From positions 53,148 to 117,147 of the forward strand of contig JAHDEC010000012.1 of assembly GCA_020629035.1 (NCBI GenBank): a DNA stretch of 64,000 nucleotides. The letters run 5' to 3'. Position 1 is the first letter of the stretch. Every line of letters begins with the position of its first letter. Under the pieces are notes generated by a model. The model had not been told where the DNA came from. It searched no databases and saw only the letters and a list, made by a program, of their open reading frames with translations. Below, piece by piece: positions 18,033-26,535 of this stretch. This DNA is from Saprospiraceae bacterium. GTDB lineage: Bacteria > Bacteroidota > Bacteroidia > Chitinophagales > Saprospiraceae. Made by a program: the position numbers and the translations under genes.

Positions 18033-18594
18033 ATTTAACCATCATTTTGTTAGAAAATGGAAGAATTTTTCTCTGTAGTTGCTTTCTTGCTCGTTGCAGC
18101 TGAGACTTCGAAGTTCCTACGCTAATTCCTAATTTATCTGCTATCTCTTTGTGGGAGAAGCCATCTATTACATACATATTAAAAACAGTTCTAAAACCTT
18201 TTGGTAGCTGCTGGATTATACTTGTTAATTCTTCAAGACTTAAACTATCAAAAGCCTTAGGCATGATTCCTATTGAGTGATTCGTATCGTCAATTTCATC
18301 CCAAAAATTGAGTGGTTTATTTTTGCGCAATTGCATAAGACAAACATTAATTACAACTCGTTTTGCCCATGTAAGGAAGTTTCCTTTAGATGGGTCAAAG
18401 TTATTTAATTGGGTATATATCTGAATTAGGCTTTCCTGAAGAAAATCATCTGAGTCTTTTTCAAGTCTTGCGTATCGCTTACAAATCAGGTAAAAGTCTC
18501 TTCGGTACTTTTTATAGAGAACATCAAATTTATCAATGTTCCCTTTTAGTACTGCTTTTACCAGTTTATAATCTTCTATATGCTTATTTATCAT
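18025..18594 (-). CDS. ECF-type RNA polymerase sigma factor
   Basis: This is a sigma-70 family extracytoplasmic-function factor. Region 2 is seen in DSDDFLQESLIQIYTQLNNF and GNFLTWAKRVVINVC; region 4 in LPKGFRTVFNMYVIDGFSHKEIADKLGIS with SQLQRARKQL. I place the start at ATG 18594 (189 residues). The longer reading from GTG 18618 would run through a terminator hairpin belonging to the upstream fasciclin gene, so it is unlikely. It should direct polymerase to envelope or stress promoters under control of its membrane partner, which overlaps its 3' end. Confidence 0.9.
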   Translation of the reverse strand: MINKHIEDYKLVKAVLKGNIDKFDVLYKKYRRDFYLICKRYARLEKDSDDFLQESLIQIYTQLNNFDPSKGNFLTWAKRVVINVCLMQLRKNKPLNFWDEIDDTNHSIGIMPKAFDSLSLEELTSIIQQLPKGFRTVFNMYVIDGFSHKEIADKLGISVGTSKSQLQRARKQLQRKILPFSNKMMVKYG

Positions 18595-18602
18595 TAATGA
18601 AA

Positions 18603-18632
18603 TAAAAGTGGAGCTCACATAAGTGAGCTCCT
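18603..18632 (-). terminator. Terminator of the fasciclin gene
   Basis: GGAGCTCAC and GTGAGCTCC form a perfect 9-bp stem with a 4-nt loop. On the minus strand the hairpin is followed by a T-rich tail (ACTTTTATTT). It lies between the fasciclin stop codon at 18647 and the sigma factor ATG at 18594. Confidence 0.8.
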
Positions 18633-18646
18633 ATTTATAAATTTGA

Positions 18647-20572
18647 TTAATTCTTAATTACTTTTCTTAAGTACTTTGCATCGCTAGTTGTTAACTCCAT
18701 GATATAGGTACCACTTTTCAATGGATTCAAATCTATTTTTTCACTATCCATGACATTCTTTGTGATTGTTCGCCCTGTGATATCAATGATTCTATAATTA
18801 AGAATTTCTAAATCCGTAGAGACTTGGATAAAGTCAGCAGTTGGATTTGGGAAGATTTCCAAATTCACTTGATTAAATTGGTTATCTGTTGAAGAAGACA
18901 TGGGTATTAAGACTGCATCAATAACATGAACAACCCCGTTGTCTGTAGTAATATCTGCCATGCTTACTTTAGCATCATCTATAAAAATTCCTTCAGATGA
19001 AATAGTTACCGTTATGCTTGCTCCATTTATGGTCGCTGCTGTTTGCCCATCTGACAAATCAGTACTCAAAACTGCCGCACTTAGCGCATGATATAAAAGA
19101 ATATCCGTTAAATCTCCTGTTGGATCAGCTAATAAAGCATCTATTGTGCCTTCAGGTAAAGCTTCAAATGCTGCATCTGTGGGTGCAAATACTGTAAATG
19201 GACCATCTCCACTTAAGGTAGTTTCCAAACCAGCTGCTAGTACTGCTGCTTCTAAAATAGTATGATCCTCACTTCCTACAATCACATCTACAACTGTTAC
19301 TCTCGGCGGTAACAATACTGCATCTATTACATGTACTACCCCATTATCCGTAGCCAAATCTGCAACTGTCACTTGGGCATCATTGATAAATATTCCTGAA
19401 TTATTTATCGTTACTGTTACCTCCTTACCATTAATCGTGGCAGCCGTTTGACCATCTGTTAGATCTGTACTTTTGATGTCTCCTCCAATGGCATGATATA
19501 AAAGAATATCCGTTAAATCCCCTGTTGGATCAGCTAATAAAGCATCTATTGTGCCTTCAGGTAAAGCTTCAAATGCTGCATCTGTGGGTGCAAATACTGT
19601 AAATGGACCATCTCCACTTAAGGTAGTTTCCAAACCAGCTGCTAGTACTGCTGCTTCTAAAATAGTATGATCCTCACTTCCTACAATCACATCTACAACT
19701 GTTACTCTCGGCGGTAACAATACTGCATCTATTACATGTACTACCCCATTATCCGTAGCCAAATCTGCAACTGTCACTTGGGCATCATTGATAAATATTC
19801 CTGAATTATTTATCGTTACCGTTACCTCCTTACCATTAATTGTGGCAGCCGTTTGCCCATCTGTTAGATCACTACTTTTGATGTCTCCTCCAATGGCGTG
19901 ATATAACAAAATGTCCGTTAAATCTCCTGTGGGATCAGCTAATAAGGCATCTATTGTGCCTTCGGGTAAAGCTTCAAATGCTGCATCTGTGGGTGCAAAT
20001 ATTGTAAATGGGCCATCACCGCTTAAGGTAGTTTCCAAACCGGCTGCTAGTACTGCTGCTTCTAAAATAGTATGATCCGGACTACCTACAATCACATCTA
20101 CTACTGAAACAGTCGGTGGTATTAAGACTCCATCCACCACGTGTACGACTCCATTAGCTGCCCCTAAATCAGCAGCCGTAACTTGCGCATCATTAATAAA
20201 AACACCACCAGGCGTGATGCCTACATTAATTTCCTTTCCGTTAATTGTCGCTGCTGTTTGACCATCTGTTAAATCTCCACTTCTAATATCACCACTCAGT
20301 ACATGGTATAATAAAATGTCGGTTAATGCTCCACTTGGGTCTGCTAATAAAGCATCTATTGTCCCAGCAGGTAAAGCACTAAAGGCTGCATCTGTAGGAG
20401 CGAACACCGTAAAAGGTCCATCAGAAGCTAAGGTAGTTTCTAATTCTGCAGCAATTATTGCTGTTTCCAAAATTGTATGATCATCACTACCGGCAATGAT
20501 ATCAAAAACTGTTTGAGCATTAACAGAACTAGTAAATAGAACAAATAAAAAAAAGTAAATCTTTCTAAACAT
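18647..20572 (-). CDS. Secreted four-domain fasciclin (FAS1) protein with T9SS domain
   Basis: A signal peptide (1-19, ending VNAQ) is followed by four FAS1 domains of exactly 135 residues each (about 21-156, 157-291, 292-426, 427-560). Each carries DHTILE, GPFTVFAPTDAAF and NGVVHVIDAVL motifs. FAS1 domains mediate cell-surface adhesion. The C-terminal 70 residues are a T9SS type A sorting domain (EIFPNPTADFIQVS). Domains 2 and 3 differ at only three residues, and domains 3 and 4 are identical in their first half, which shows recent tandem duplication. Its own terminator separates it from the sigma factor. Confidence 0.93.
   Translation of the reverse strand: MFRKIYFFLFVLFTSSVNAQTVFDIIAGSDDHTILETAIIAAELETTLASDGPFTVFAPTDAAFSALPAGTIDALLADPSGALTDILLYHVLSGDIRSGDLTDGQTAATINGKEINVGITPGGVFINDAQVTAADLGAANGVVHVVDGVLIPPTVSVVDVIVGSPDHTILEAAVLAAGLETTLSGDGPFTIFAPTDAAFEALPEGTIDALLADPTGDLTDILLYHAIGGDIKSSDLTDGQTAATINGKEVTVTINNSGIFINDAQVTVADLATDNGVVHVIDAVLLPPRVTVVDVIVGSEDHTILEAAVLAAGLETTLSGDGPFTVFAPTDAAFEALPEGTIDALLADPTGDLTDILLYHAIGGDIKSTDLTDGQTAATINGKEVTVTINNSGIFINDAQVTVADLATDNGVVHVIDAVLLPPRVTVVDVIVGSEDHTILEAAVLAAGLETTLSGDGPFTVFAPTDAAFEALPEGTIDALLADPTGDLTDILLYHALSAAVLSTDLSDGQTAATINGASITVTISSEGIFIDDAKVSMADITTDNGVVHVIDAVLIPMSSSTDNQFNQVNLEIFPNPTADFIQVSTDLEILNYRIIDITGRTITKNVMDSEKIDLNPLKSGTYIMELTTSDAKYLRKVIKN
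19085..20299 (-). repeat. Tandem 405-bp repeats encoding FAS1 domains
   Basis: The motif tatgatcc/tatgatca recurs at 19261, 19666, 20071 and 20476, a constant step of 405 bp. Copies 19085-19489 and 19490-19894 differ at only a handful of bases, while the third (19895-20299) and the fourth further on (to about 20560) diverge more. The gradient suggests stepwise in-frame duplication or ongoing gene conversion. Confidence 0.92.
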
Positions 20573-20739
20573 GGTTTAATTTTTAAAATGAATTAATCTT
20601 AACACATGTACTATATGCATAGAAAGGGCAAAGGGTTGCATTTTGTTTAACAATTATTGAAAATAATTAAACAAAATGATGCTTTGACGGAAGTAATTAC
20701 AAGTAAATAAAATGTAACTAAATGATAATCAATATATTA

Positions 20740-22647
20740 TCACTGAGATGTAATTGTAAAGGAAGTTCTTCGATTTTCCTGGTGTTCAGTTTCGCTGCAA
20801 GCCTCACATTCACAATCATTTCGAGGAGAACTTTCTCCAAAACCTTTAGAACTTAATCGCGCAGCTGCAATATTGTTTTGCACTAAATAGGTTCGCGCGG
20901 AAGCGGCTCTTTTATTAGACAAGTCTAAATTATATTCATCGTTTGATCTACAATCTGTGTGTGCATTTATCTGAATATTCAATGTTGGATTTTCTATTAA
21001 TAAGTTCACTAACTCATCCAATGATGGTTTTGCATCGTCTCTGATGTTCCATTTATCTAAATCATAATAAATATCTTCTAAAACTATTTCTTTTCCTATT
21101 TCTAGAGAAGCAAGCTTCATGTTAATTTGAATGGTTGTATCTTTTCCATAATAGTCTGGAGATTCTATGATCGTGGTTTTTGACTCAACAAAGAAATTCT
21201 TTTTTGTAGCACTGATCACAATCGTTTCCTTATCAGGAATTTCGGTGACAAAAAACCCTCGTTGGTTGGTATTGAATTTTTCCTTAGTATTTGTGCCATT
21301 TATATTTACATCTACACCCGGTAAGGTTTCACCATTCATGTCTGTGATTCTTACTGCAAGGTTCACACGGAATTTTTCCTTAGCCTGCTCGGGGTCTGTT
21401 GACTCTTTGATAATGTTTTTTTCATAGAGTTTATAGAGGTCATCTAAACCTTTGCCTCCTATCCTATTAGAGCTAAAATACGCTATAGATTTACTGGGGT
21501 CATACTCATTAATATATCTAGAATAAGAGAAATCATCTGCTCCTGAATTAACAGGCGGTTTTAGTAGTCGAGGTTCTTCCCAAAACCCATCTTTGTTTAT
21601 GTAGGTTTTATAAATGTCAAGCCCACCATATCCAGGACGTTTATTTGAAGAATAATATAAAGTATCTTCTTGTACTATCGGAAACATCTCACTCCCCTCT
21701 GAATTTATAAAATCAGGGAGTTTAGTGGCTTCATTCCAATTACGGGTCCCTTTCATTGAATAATATAAATCATGCTCGTTATCCTGAGTAAATACAGAGA
21801 AAATCAGCGTACTATCGGTTGCGAGGTAAGCTGGATGACCAACATTGGTCCACTCCTCAAAAAATAATATGGGTACTCCTTCTGTCCACTCTCCATTAAA
21901 CCTAGAAGACTGGTAAATACGGCAATATGCATTTCTTTCCTCTAAAGACTCACATCTAGTGAAATAGACTATATCGTTGGTACTATTAAAGCATAAAGGG
22001 CCTTCACTTTGTGCAGTGTTTAGTTCCTCCGAAAAAGGGTATGAATAATTTCCTTCTTCATTAGAGATGAATAAATCTGTATGAGGTCTTCCTGTTCCAG
22101 GGTCAATTTTATTAGCCTCAAGCGGATCTTTATCAGAGACATACACGAGATATTCATTTTCGAATAAAATAGGTGAATAGTCAGATGAACTAGAATTAAT
22201 ACTAAGGTTTTCTAATTCAACTTGCTTATCAGTCTGTGTATAATCTTTAAGCTCTTTGCACAAGTTGATTTCCAAGACATACTTTCTTTCTTTAGTATCT
22301 TGATACAATTTATTGAAAGCTTGAATGGCTATATCTATACTATCTACTGCTTTGGCTTGATATGCAAAATCATACAATACGCTTGTCTCTGAAGCAAGAC
22401 TTGAGCGCTCTTTTGCCCATTCATAGGCATTCGAATATTGATTAAGCTTAAGGTATGATTTGACTAATTTTTCTGATAGATCAAGTTTTTGATCTAGCTG
22501 ATTAGCTTTATTAAATTCGTCTTCTAGTAACTGAGTGGCAAGAAAATATCGTTTGAGTTCATAGGCTTGCGATCCCGTCTTAATTTTAATAGCTAAACTG
22601 CAAGAAAAGGTAGACAGCAGTAACATTATCAATACAAAACTCCTCAT
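20740..22647 (-). CDS. OmpA-family lipoprotein with PD40 propeller
   Basis: The start is set at ATG 22647: this gives a lipoprotein signal (RSFVLIMLLLSTFSC), whereas the longer frame to 22734 would read through the secDF terminator. After a TPR-like N-terminal part (about 20-150) come WD40-like PD40 segments (DPLEANKIDP, YYSSNKRPGYGGLDIY, AYFSSNRIGGKGLDDLY), a carboxypeptidase-regulatory-like domain (about 430-510) and a C-terminal OmpA domain (LNIQINAHTDCRSNDEYN, SNKRAASARTYL) that binds peptidoglycan. Such proteins tie the outer membrane to the wall; PorE of the T9SS has a similar architecture, but identity with it is not established. The end has four Cys residues (CECEAC and DC). Confidence 0.88.
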   Translation of the reverse strand: MRSFVLIMLLLSTFSCSLAIKIKTGSQAYELKRYFLATQLLEDEFNKANQLDQKLDLSEKLVKSYLKLNQYSNAYEWAKERSSLASETSVLYDFAYQAKAVDSIDIAIQAFNKLYQDTKERKYVLEINLCKELKDYTQTDKQVELENLSINSSSSDYSPILFENEYLVYVSDKDPLEANKIDPGTGRPHTDLFISNEEGNYSYPFSEELNTAQSEGPLCFNSTNDIVYFTRCESLEERNAYCRIYQSSRFNGEWTEGVPILFFEEWTNVGHPAYLATDSTLIFSVFTQDNEHDLYYSMKGTRNWNEATKLPDFINSEGSEMFPIVQEDTLYYSSNKRPGYGGLDIYKTYINKDGFWEEPRLLKPPVNSGADDFSYSRYINEYDPSKSIAYFSSNRIGGKGLDDLYKLYEKNIIKESTDPEQAKEKFRVNLAVRITDMNGETLPGVDVNINGTNTKEKFNTNQRGFFVTEIPDKETIVISATKKNFFVESKTTIIESPDYYGKDTTIQINMKLASLEIGKEIVLEDIYYDLDKWNIRDDAKPSLDELVNLLIENPTLNIQINAHTDCRSNDEYNLDLSNKRAASARTYLVQNNIAAARLSSKGFGESSPRNDCECEACSETEHQENRRTSFTITSQ

Positions 22648-22682
22648 ACTAAGATATAACGATTCAGGGTAAATATATGGTA

Positions 22683-22715
22683 TAAAAAAGCCCTGCGAAA
22701 TTGCAAGGCTTTTTA
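22683..22715 (-). terminator. Terminator of secDF
   Basis: On the minus strand AAAAAGCCTTGC and GCAGGGCTTTTTT form a stem with a T-run, 19 nt after the secDF stop codon. It lies upstream of the OmpA-family start, which supports the downstream ATG for that gene. Confidence 0.8.
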
Positions 22716-22733
22716 ATTTATCTTCTATAAGCA

Positions 22734-25700
22734 TTAAATCGCTTTAGAGAATCTTTTCTTTGTCGTTGTTCCATCTTTCGCTGACAACTCCTTTGTTAAA
22801 TCTCTAACAATAGGTGTTGCAATAAAGATTGATGAGTAAGTACCCACAATTACACCCACTAGGATTGCAAAAGCGAATCCTTTCATACTTCCTCCTCCAA
22901 ATAAGAAAAGGATTAAGACCATTAAGAAGGTAGTAAATGATGTGATTATTGTTCTACTAAATGTACTATTAATAGACATATTCAGAATCTCATCAGTTGT
23001 CTTGTTTGTATAGATTCCAAGATACTCTCTGATTCTATCAAACAATACAACGGTATCATTTATAGAGTAACCTATCACCGTAAGTAGTGCTGCAATGAAA
23101 GCCTGATCAATCTCTAATGAGAATGGAACAATTCCATGGAAAATTGAAAATAGTGAAAGTACTATCATCGAATCATGGAATAAGGCAGCAACTGCACCCA
23201 AACTATATTGCCATTTATTAAATCTTATAAAAATGTATACGAAGATTAATAATAAGGCTAGTAATCCAGCGTAAATCGAACTATTACGTATATCATCTGC
23301 TATGGTAGGCCCAACTTTACTTGAGGTTACTACATGTGTTCCAGATGCTAAATCAGCAGATTTAAAATCTTCTAGCGATGTTTTGTCTCCTGTTATTTGT
23401 CCGATACCTTCATGCAACTTGGTAACCACTCGATCGGCAACACCTTCACTATTATCTCCTACTAAGTAAGAAGTAACAATGTTAAATGTATTATCTGTAT
23501 CAACTGCTTTTACTTCTGTATCTGCATCAAAGAATTTTCCTAAGCCAGATCTTAAAGCTTGTGCATCGACTGAGCTTCCTTCTGCAAACTCTACATTATA
23601 AGAGTACCCTCCTTTAAAATCTACACCTAAGTCAAAACCTCTAACAAATATTGAAACTAAACCAAGTACGATAATAGTCGTAGATACCACATAGGCAAGT
23701 CTACGCTTTGATAACCAGTCAATCTTAAGGTTAGCAAACATATTTTTAGAAGTACCCGTCCAGAAACTTAAGTTTCTTTCTCCTCTTGTAAACCACTCAA
23801 TCAACATACGACCTATCAAGACAGCCGTAAATAATGAAGAAAGCACGCCGATTATTAATACTACTGCAAAACCTTTGATTGGACCTAAACCAAAATAAGC
23901 TAAAACGATAGCTACCAAGATCGTCGTTACATTCGCATCCACTATCGCTGAATATGAATGTTTAAAACCATCTGCAATCGAGGCTTTTAAGGATTTACCA
24001 AGCCGCAGCTCTTCCCTTATCCGCTCAAATATGATAACATTGGCATCGACTGCCATACCGATGGTTAAGATAATACCCGCAATACCTGGTAATGTAAGTA
24101 CAGTACCATAAGATGCAAGCGCTCCAAAAATGAATACAAGGTTTAATAATAAGGCGATGATTGAAACAAAACCTGAACCACCGTAGTAAAATAACATGAA
24201 CAATAAAAGCAATCCAAAACCAATCAGTAGTGATCGAATACTTGATGAAATGTTCTTTTTACCCAATGAAGGTCCAACGGTTGACTCTTGAATAATTTTA
24301 ATCTTTGCTGGCAACTTACCTACCTCAAGAATACTAGCAAAATCCACTGCTTCTTGAACTGAAAATCCACCTGAGATTGACGAAGATCCTCCCGTAATCG
24401 GGCCATTTACTCTTGGTGCAGAAATCACCTCATCATCTAATGCAATGGCTATTTCTCGATTCCCATTATTAGCTGCCTGAGTAGTCATTTCTGCCCACTT
24501 CTTAGCACCTATTGGGTTCATTCTTAAACTTACTTCCACTTCACCACTTAATGGATTAGGAGATTGAGAAGCACCTGTTACTACATCACCTTCTAAAGGT
24601 GGTTTATCTGTACCACGCTTTTTAATCATATAAAGCATGTAATCTTCAGAGAAAACTCCTGTCTCGTAATCTTTATGCGGTTTTCTCGACCACAATAATT
24701 TCATATTTTGAGGTAAAACTGAAGTTGCTTCAGGTGTCGAAAGCAATTGAGAAATTGCATTTCGCTTATTCTTTGGTGCCACACCTATTACTGTAGATGG
24801 ATACGCTACAGTACCATTGTTTAGGGTTAATAGGTCAAAAAGAAGACCGCTACCTATATTATCAAAATCATTACCTGCTTTTTCAACAAGTTCAAAAGTA
24901 GTTTCTCCTGTTTCATTACCTAAAGAATCTAGGACATTAGTATATACTGTATCATATTCGATTCCTTTTTCTTCCACAGTTTCTTCTCCCCCATTCTTTT
25001 TACCTAAAGCATCATTAATCTGGGTAAATGTGTTTACTACACCTGGATCACTTACTCTATACGTTTCCCAAAATTCTAGAGCTGCACCAGCCTGTAGAAA
25101 TTTTCTTGCTCTTTCAGGATTATCAATACCTGGCATTTCTACCAATATCAAATCTCTAGCATCATCTAAAGAGACATTTGGCTGAGTTACCCCTAATTTA
25201 TCAATACGTTGCTTTAGTCTCTTAAAGGTATTATTAACCGTTTCGTCCACTTTAGTGCTTAAGATTCTAACCACTTCACCATCAGATGTTTCTACATTAA
25301 TCTGATCTTTCAACTCAGAGTCACGCATAAAAATCTTAGATAACTTCTTTCCATTAGGATTTTTTGCAAACTCACGCTGGAATAATGTCAAATAGTTTGA
25401 CTGAGAATTTTCCATCGCTCTATCAGCAGCATCTAGGGCAGCTTTAAAATCTGGATCTTTTGAACTACGAGATAAATTCTCTAAAATATCTCTGATATCA
25501 ATCTGTAAAACAGCGCTCATTCCTCCTTTTAGATCTAGACCAAGCGCTAATTGACGCTTTTTTAAATCATCATAGGTAAACTTACCTAATAGAGGTAAAC
25601 TGAATATATTTTCCGTAGACATGGAATCTAGGTACTTAATATTAGCTCTTTTGAATGCTTGGCTCTTTTCTTTAGAGTCGGGCATGTTCACCACTGTTTC

Positions 25701-25820
25701 TTGCGCGTACGCTTGTGCATTTTTCTCAACCTTTCTTGTAGGTAATATATATAGTACCTGCAGTAGGGTTACTGCTAAAAGCAAGAAAAATAAAACACGA
25801 ATTAATCCTTTACCCTGCAT
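22734..25820 (-). CDS. secDF: Protein translocase subunit SecDF (fused)
   Basis: This is the fused SecD-SecF subunit, which uses the proton gradient to help pull proteins through SecYEG. The N-terminal half has a membrane helix, the LGLDLKGGMSA motif and a large periplasmic domain, then five helices with the SecD signature GIILTIGMAVDANVIIFERIREEL. The second half repeats this with DLGVDFKGGYSY and VIGYSINDTVVLFDRIRE of SecF. The start is ATG 25820 (1029 codons), giving MQGKGLIRVLFFLL; the frame stays open 16 codons upstream without need. Fusion is normal in Bacteroidota. It ends at its own terminator. Confidence 0.96.
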   Translation of the reverse strand: MQGKGLIRVLFFLLLAVTLLQVLYILPTRKVEKNAQAYAQETVVNMPDSKEKSQAFKRANIKYLDSMSTENIFSLPLLGKFTYDDLKKRQLALGLDLKGGMSAVLQIDIRDILENLSRSSKDPDFKAALDAADRAMENSQSNYLTLFQREFAKNPNGKKLSKIFMRDSELKDQINVETSDGEVVRILSTKVDETVNNTFKRLKQRIDKLGVTQPNVSLDDARDLILVEMPGIDNPERARKFLQAGAALEFWETYRVSDPGVVNTFTQINDALGKKNGGEETVEEKGIEYDTVYTNVLDSLGNETGETTFELVEKAGNDFDNIGSGLLFDLLTLNNGTVAYPSTVIGVAPKNKRNAISQLLSTPEATSVLPQNMKLLWSRKPHKDYETGVFSEDYMLYMIKKRGTDKPPLEGDVVTGASQSPNPLSGEVEVSLRMNPIGAKKWAEMTTQAANNGNREIAIALDDEVISAPRVNGPITGGSSSISGGFSVQEAVDFASILEVGKLPAKIKIIQESTVGPSLGKKNISSSIRSLLIGFGLLLLFMLFYYGGSGFVSIIALLLNLVFIFGALASYGTVLTLPGIAGIILTIGMAVDANVIIFERIREELRLGKSLKASIADGFKHSYSAIVDANVTTILVAIVLAYFGLGPIKGFAVVLIIGVLSSLFTAVLIGRMLIEWFTRGERNLSFWTGTSKNMFANLKIDWLSKRRLAYVVSTTIIVLGLVSIFVRGFDLGVDFKGGYSYNVEFAEGSSVDAQALRSGLGKFFDADTEVKAVDTDNTFNIVTSYLVGDNSEGVADRVVTKLHEGIGQITGDKTSLEDFKSADLASGTHVVTSSKVGPTIADDIRNSSIYAGLLALLLIFVYIFIRFNKWQYSLGAVAALFHDSMIVLSLFSIFHGIVPFSLEIDQAFIAALLTVIGYSINDTVVLFDRIREYLGIYTNKTTDEILNMSINSTFSRTIITSFTTFLMVLILFLFGGGSMKGFAFAILVGVIVGTYSSIFIATPIVRDLTKELSAKDGTTTKKRFSKAI

Positions 25821-25997
25821 TATATTATAATTATTTAGATTCGTAAAAAACTCCGCAAATATAATCACTTTCCTATACTTATGGCAGCAAATGATAATTT
25901 GATTATAAATTGGATATTTTCTTTCGATTTTCTAGCCTAAGAACACTAAAATTATTAGTATTGAGCAATATCAATTAATTTATAAAAATAAAATAAC

Positions 25998-26480
25998 ATG
26001 GGTTTATTCTCCTTTTTAAAAAATGCTGGATCTAGTATTCTTAAAGATGAAGCTAAAAAGAATGATGCTGAAATGGAAATGGATGCAAACATGCATGCTA
26101 TGAAGCTTAGTGCCTTAAAATCCGTAGTCAGTGCCGCGAATCTAAACATTGCAGATATGCATATTGATTTAGAAGATTCTACTGTCACCGTTTATGGTCA
26201 ATGTGAAACAACATCTGAGAAAGAAAAAGTTATTTTAGCTCTAGGTAATGTTAGTGGCATCAGTGCGGTGGATGACAGAATTAGTATCGTGGAAGCAGAA
26301 GAAGCAGCTCCTGAACCAAGATTTTATGAAGTTCAACCAGGTGATAGTCTTTCAAAAATTGCCAAGAAATTCTATGGCGATCCGATGAAATATCATGCGA
26401 TATTCGAGGCAAACCAGCCGCTATTATCTGATCCAAATAAAATATATCCTGGTCAAAGTCTTCGACTACCAAATCTATAA
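25998..26480 (+). CDS. kbp: BON-LysM domain protein, Kbp/YgaU-like
   Basis: The order BON (about 40-98) then LysM (about 108-158) and the opening MGLFSFLKNAG match E. coli YgaU/Kbp, a small cytoplasmic potassium-binding protein. The shared core includes LGNVSGISAVDD and the LysM segment FYEVQPGDSLSKIAKKFYGD with IYPGQSLRLP. At 160 residues it is slightly longer than the 149 of Kbp. No signal peptide is present, which fits Kbp rather than a cell-wall enzyme. It is monocistronic and followed by a long hairpin terminator. Confidence 0.88.
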   Translation: MGLFSFLKNAGSSILKDEAKKNDAEMEMDANMHAMKLSALKSVVSAANLNIADMHIDLEDSTVTVYGQCETTSEKEKVILALGNVSGISAVDDRISIVEAEEAAPEPRFYEVQPGDSLSKIAKKFYGDPMKYHAIFEANQPLLSDPNKIYPGQSLRLPNL

Positions 26481-26485
26481 AACAT

Positions 26486-26535
26486 CTAAAGGCATCTATA
26501 TTACTAACTAATAGATGCCTTTAGTTTATTTTTCT
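26486..26535. terminator. Bidirectional terminator between kbp-like and beta-lactamase-like genes
   Basis: A perfect 14-bp inverted repeat, CTAAAGGCATCTAT and ATAGATGCCTTTAG, surrounds an 11-nt loop and is followed by a T-rich tract on the plus strand. The convergent gene stops at 26526, right behind the stem, so the hairpin may serve both strands. Confidence 0.8.

Noticed and set aside
18647..20572. The 405-bp repeats as a CRISPR or noncoding array
   Set aside because: They are in frame, encode complete FAS1 domains and lack repeat-spacer structure.
20740..22734. Longer OmpA-family start at 22734
   Set aside because: The extra 29 codons cover the secDF terminator, and the internal ATG at 22647 yields a clean lipoprotein signal.
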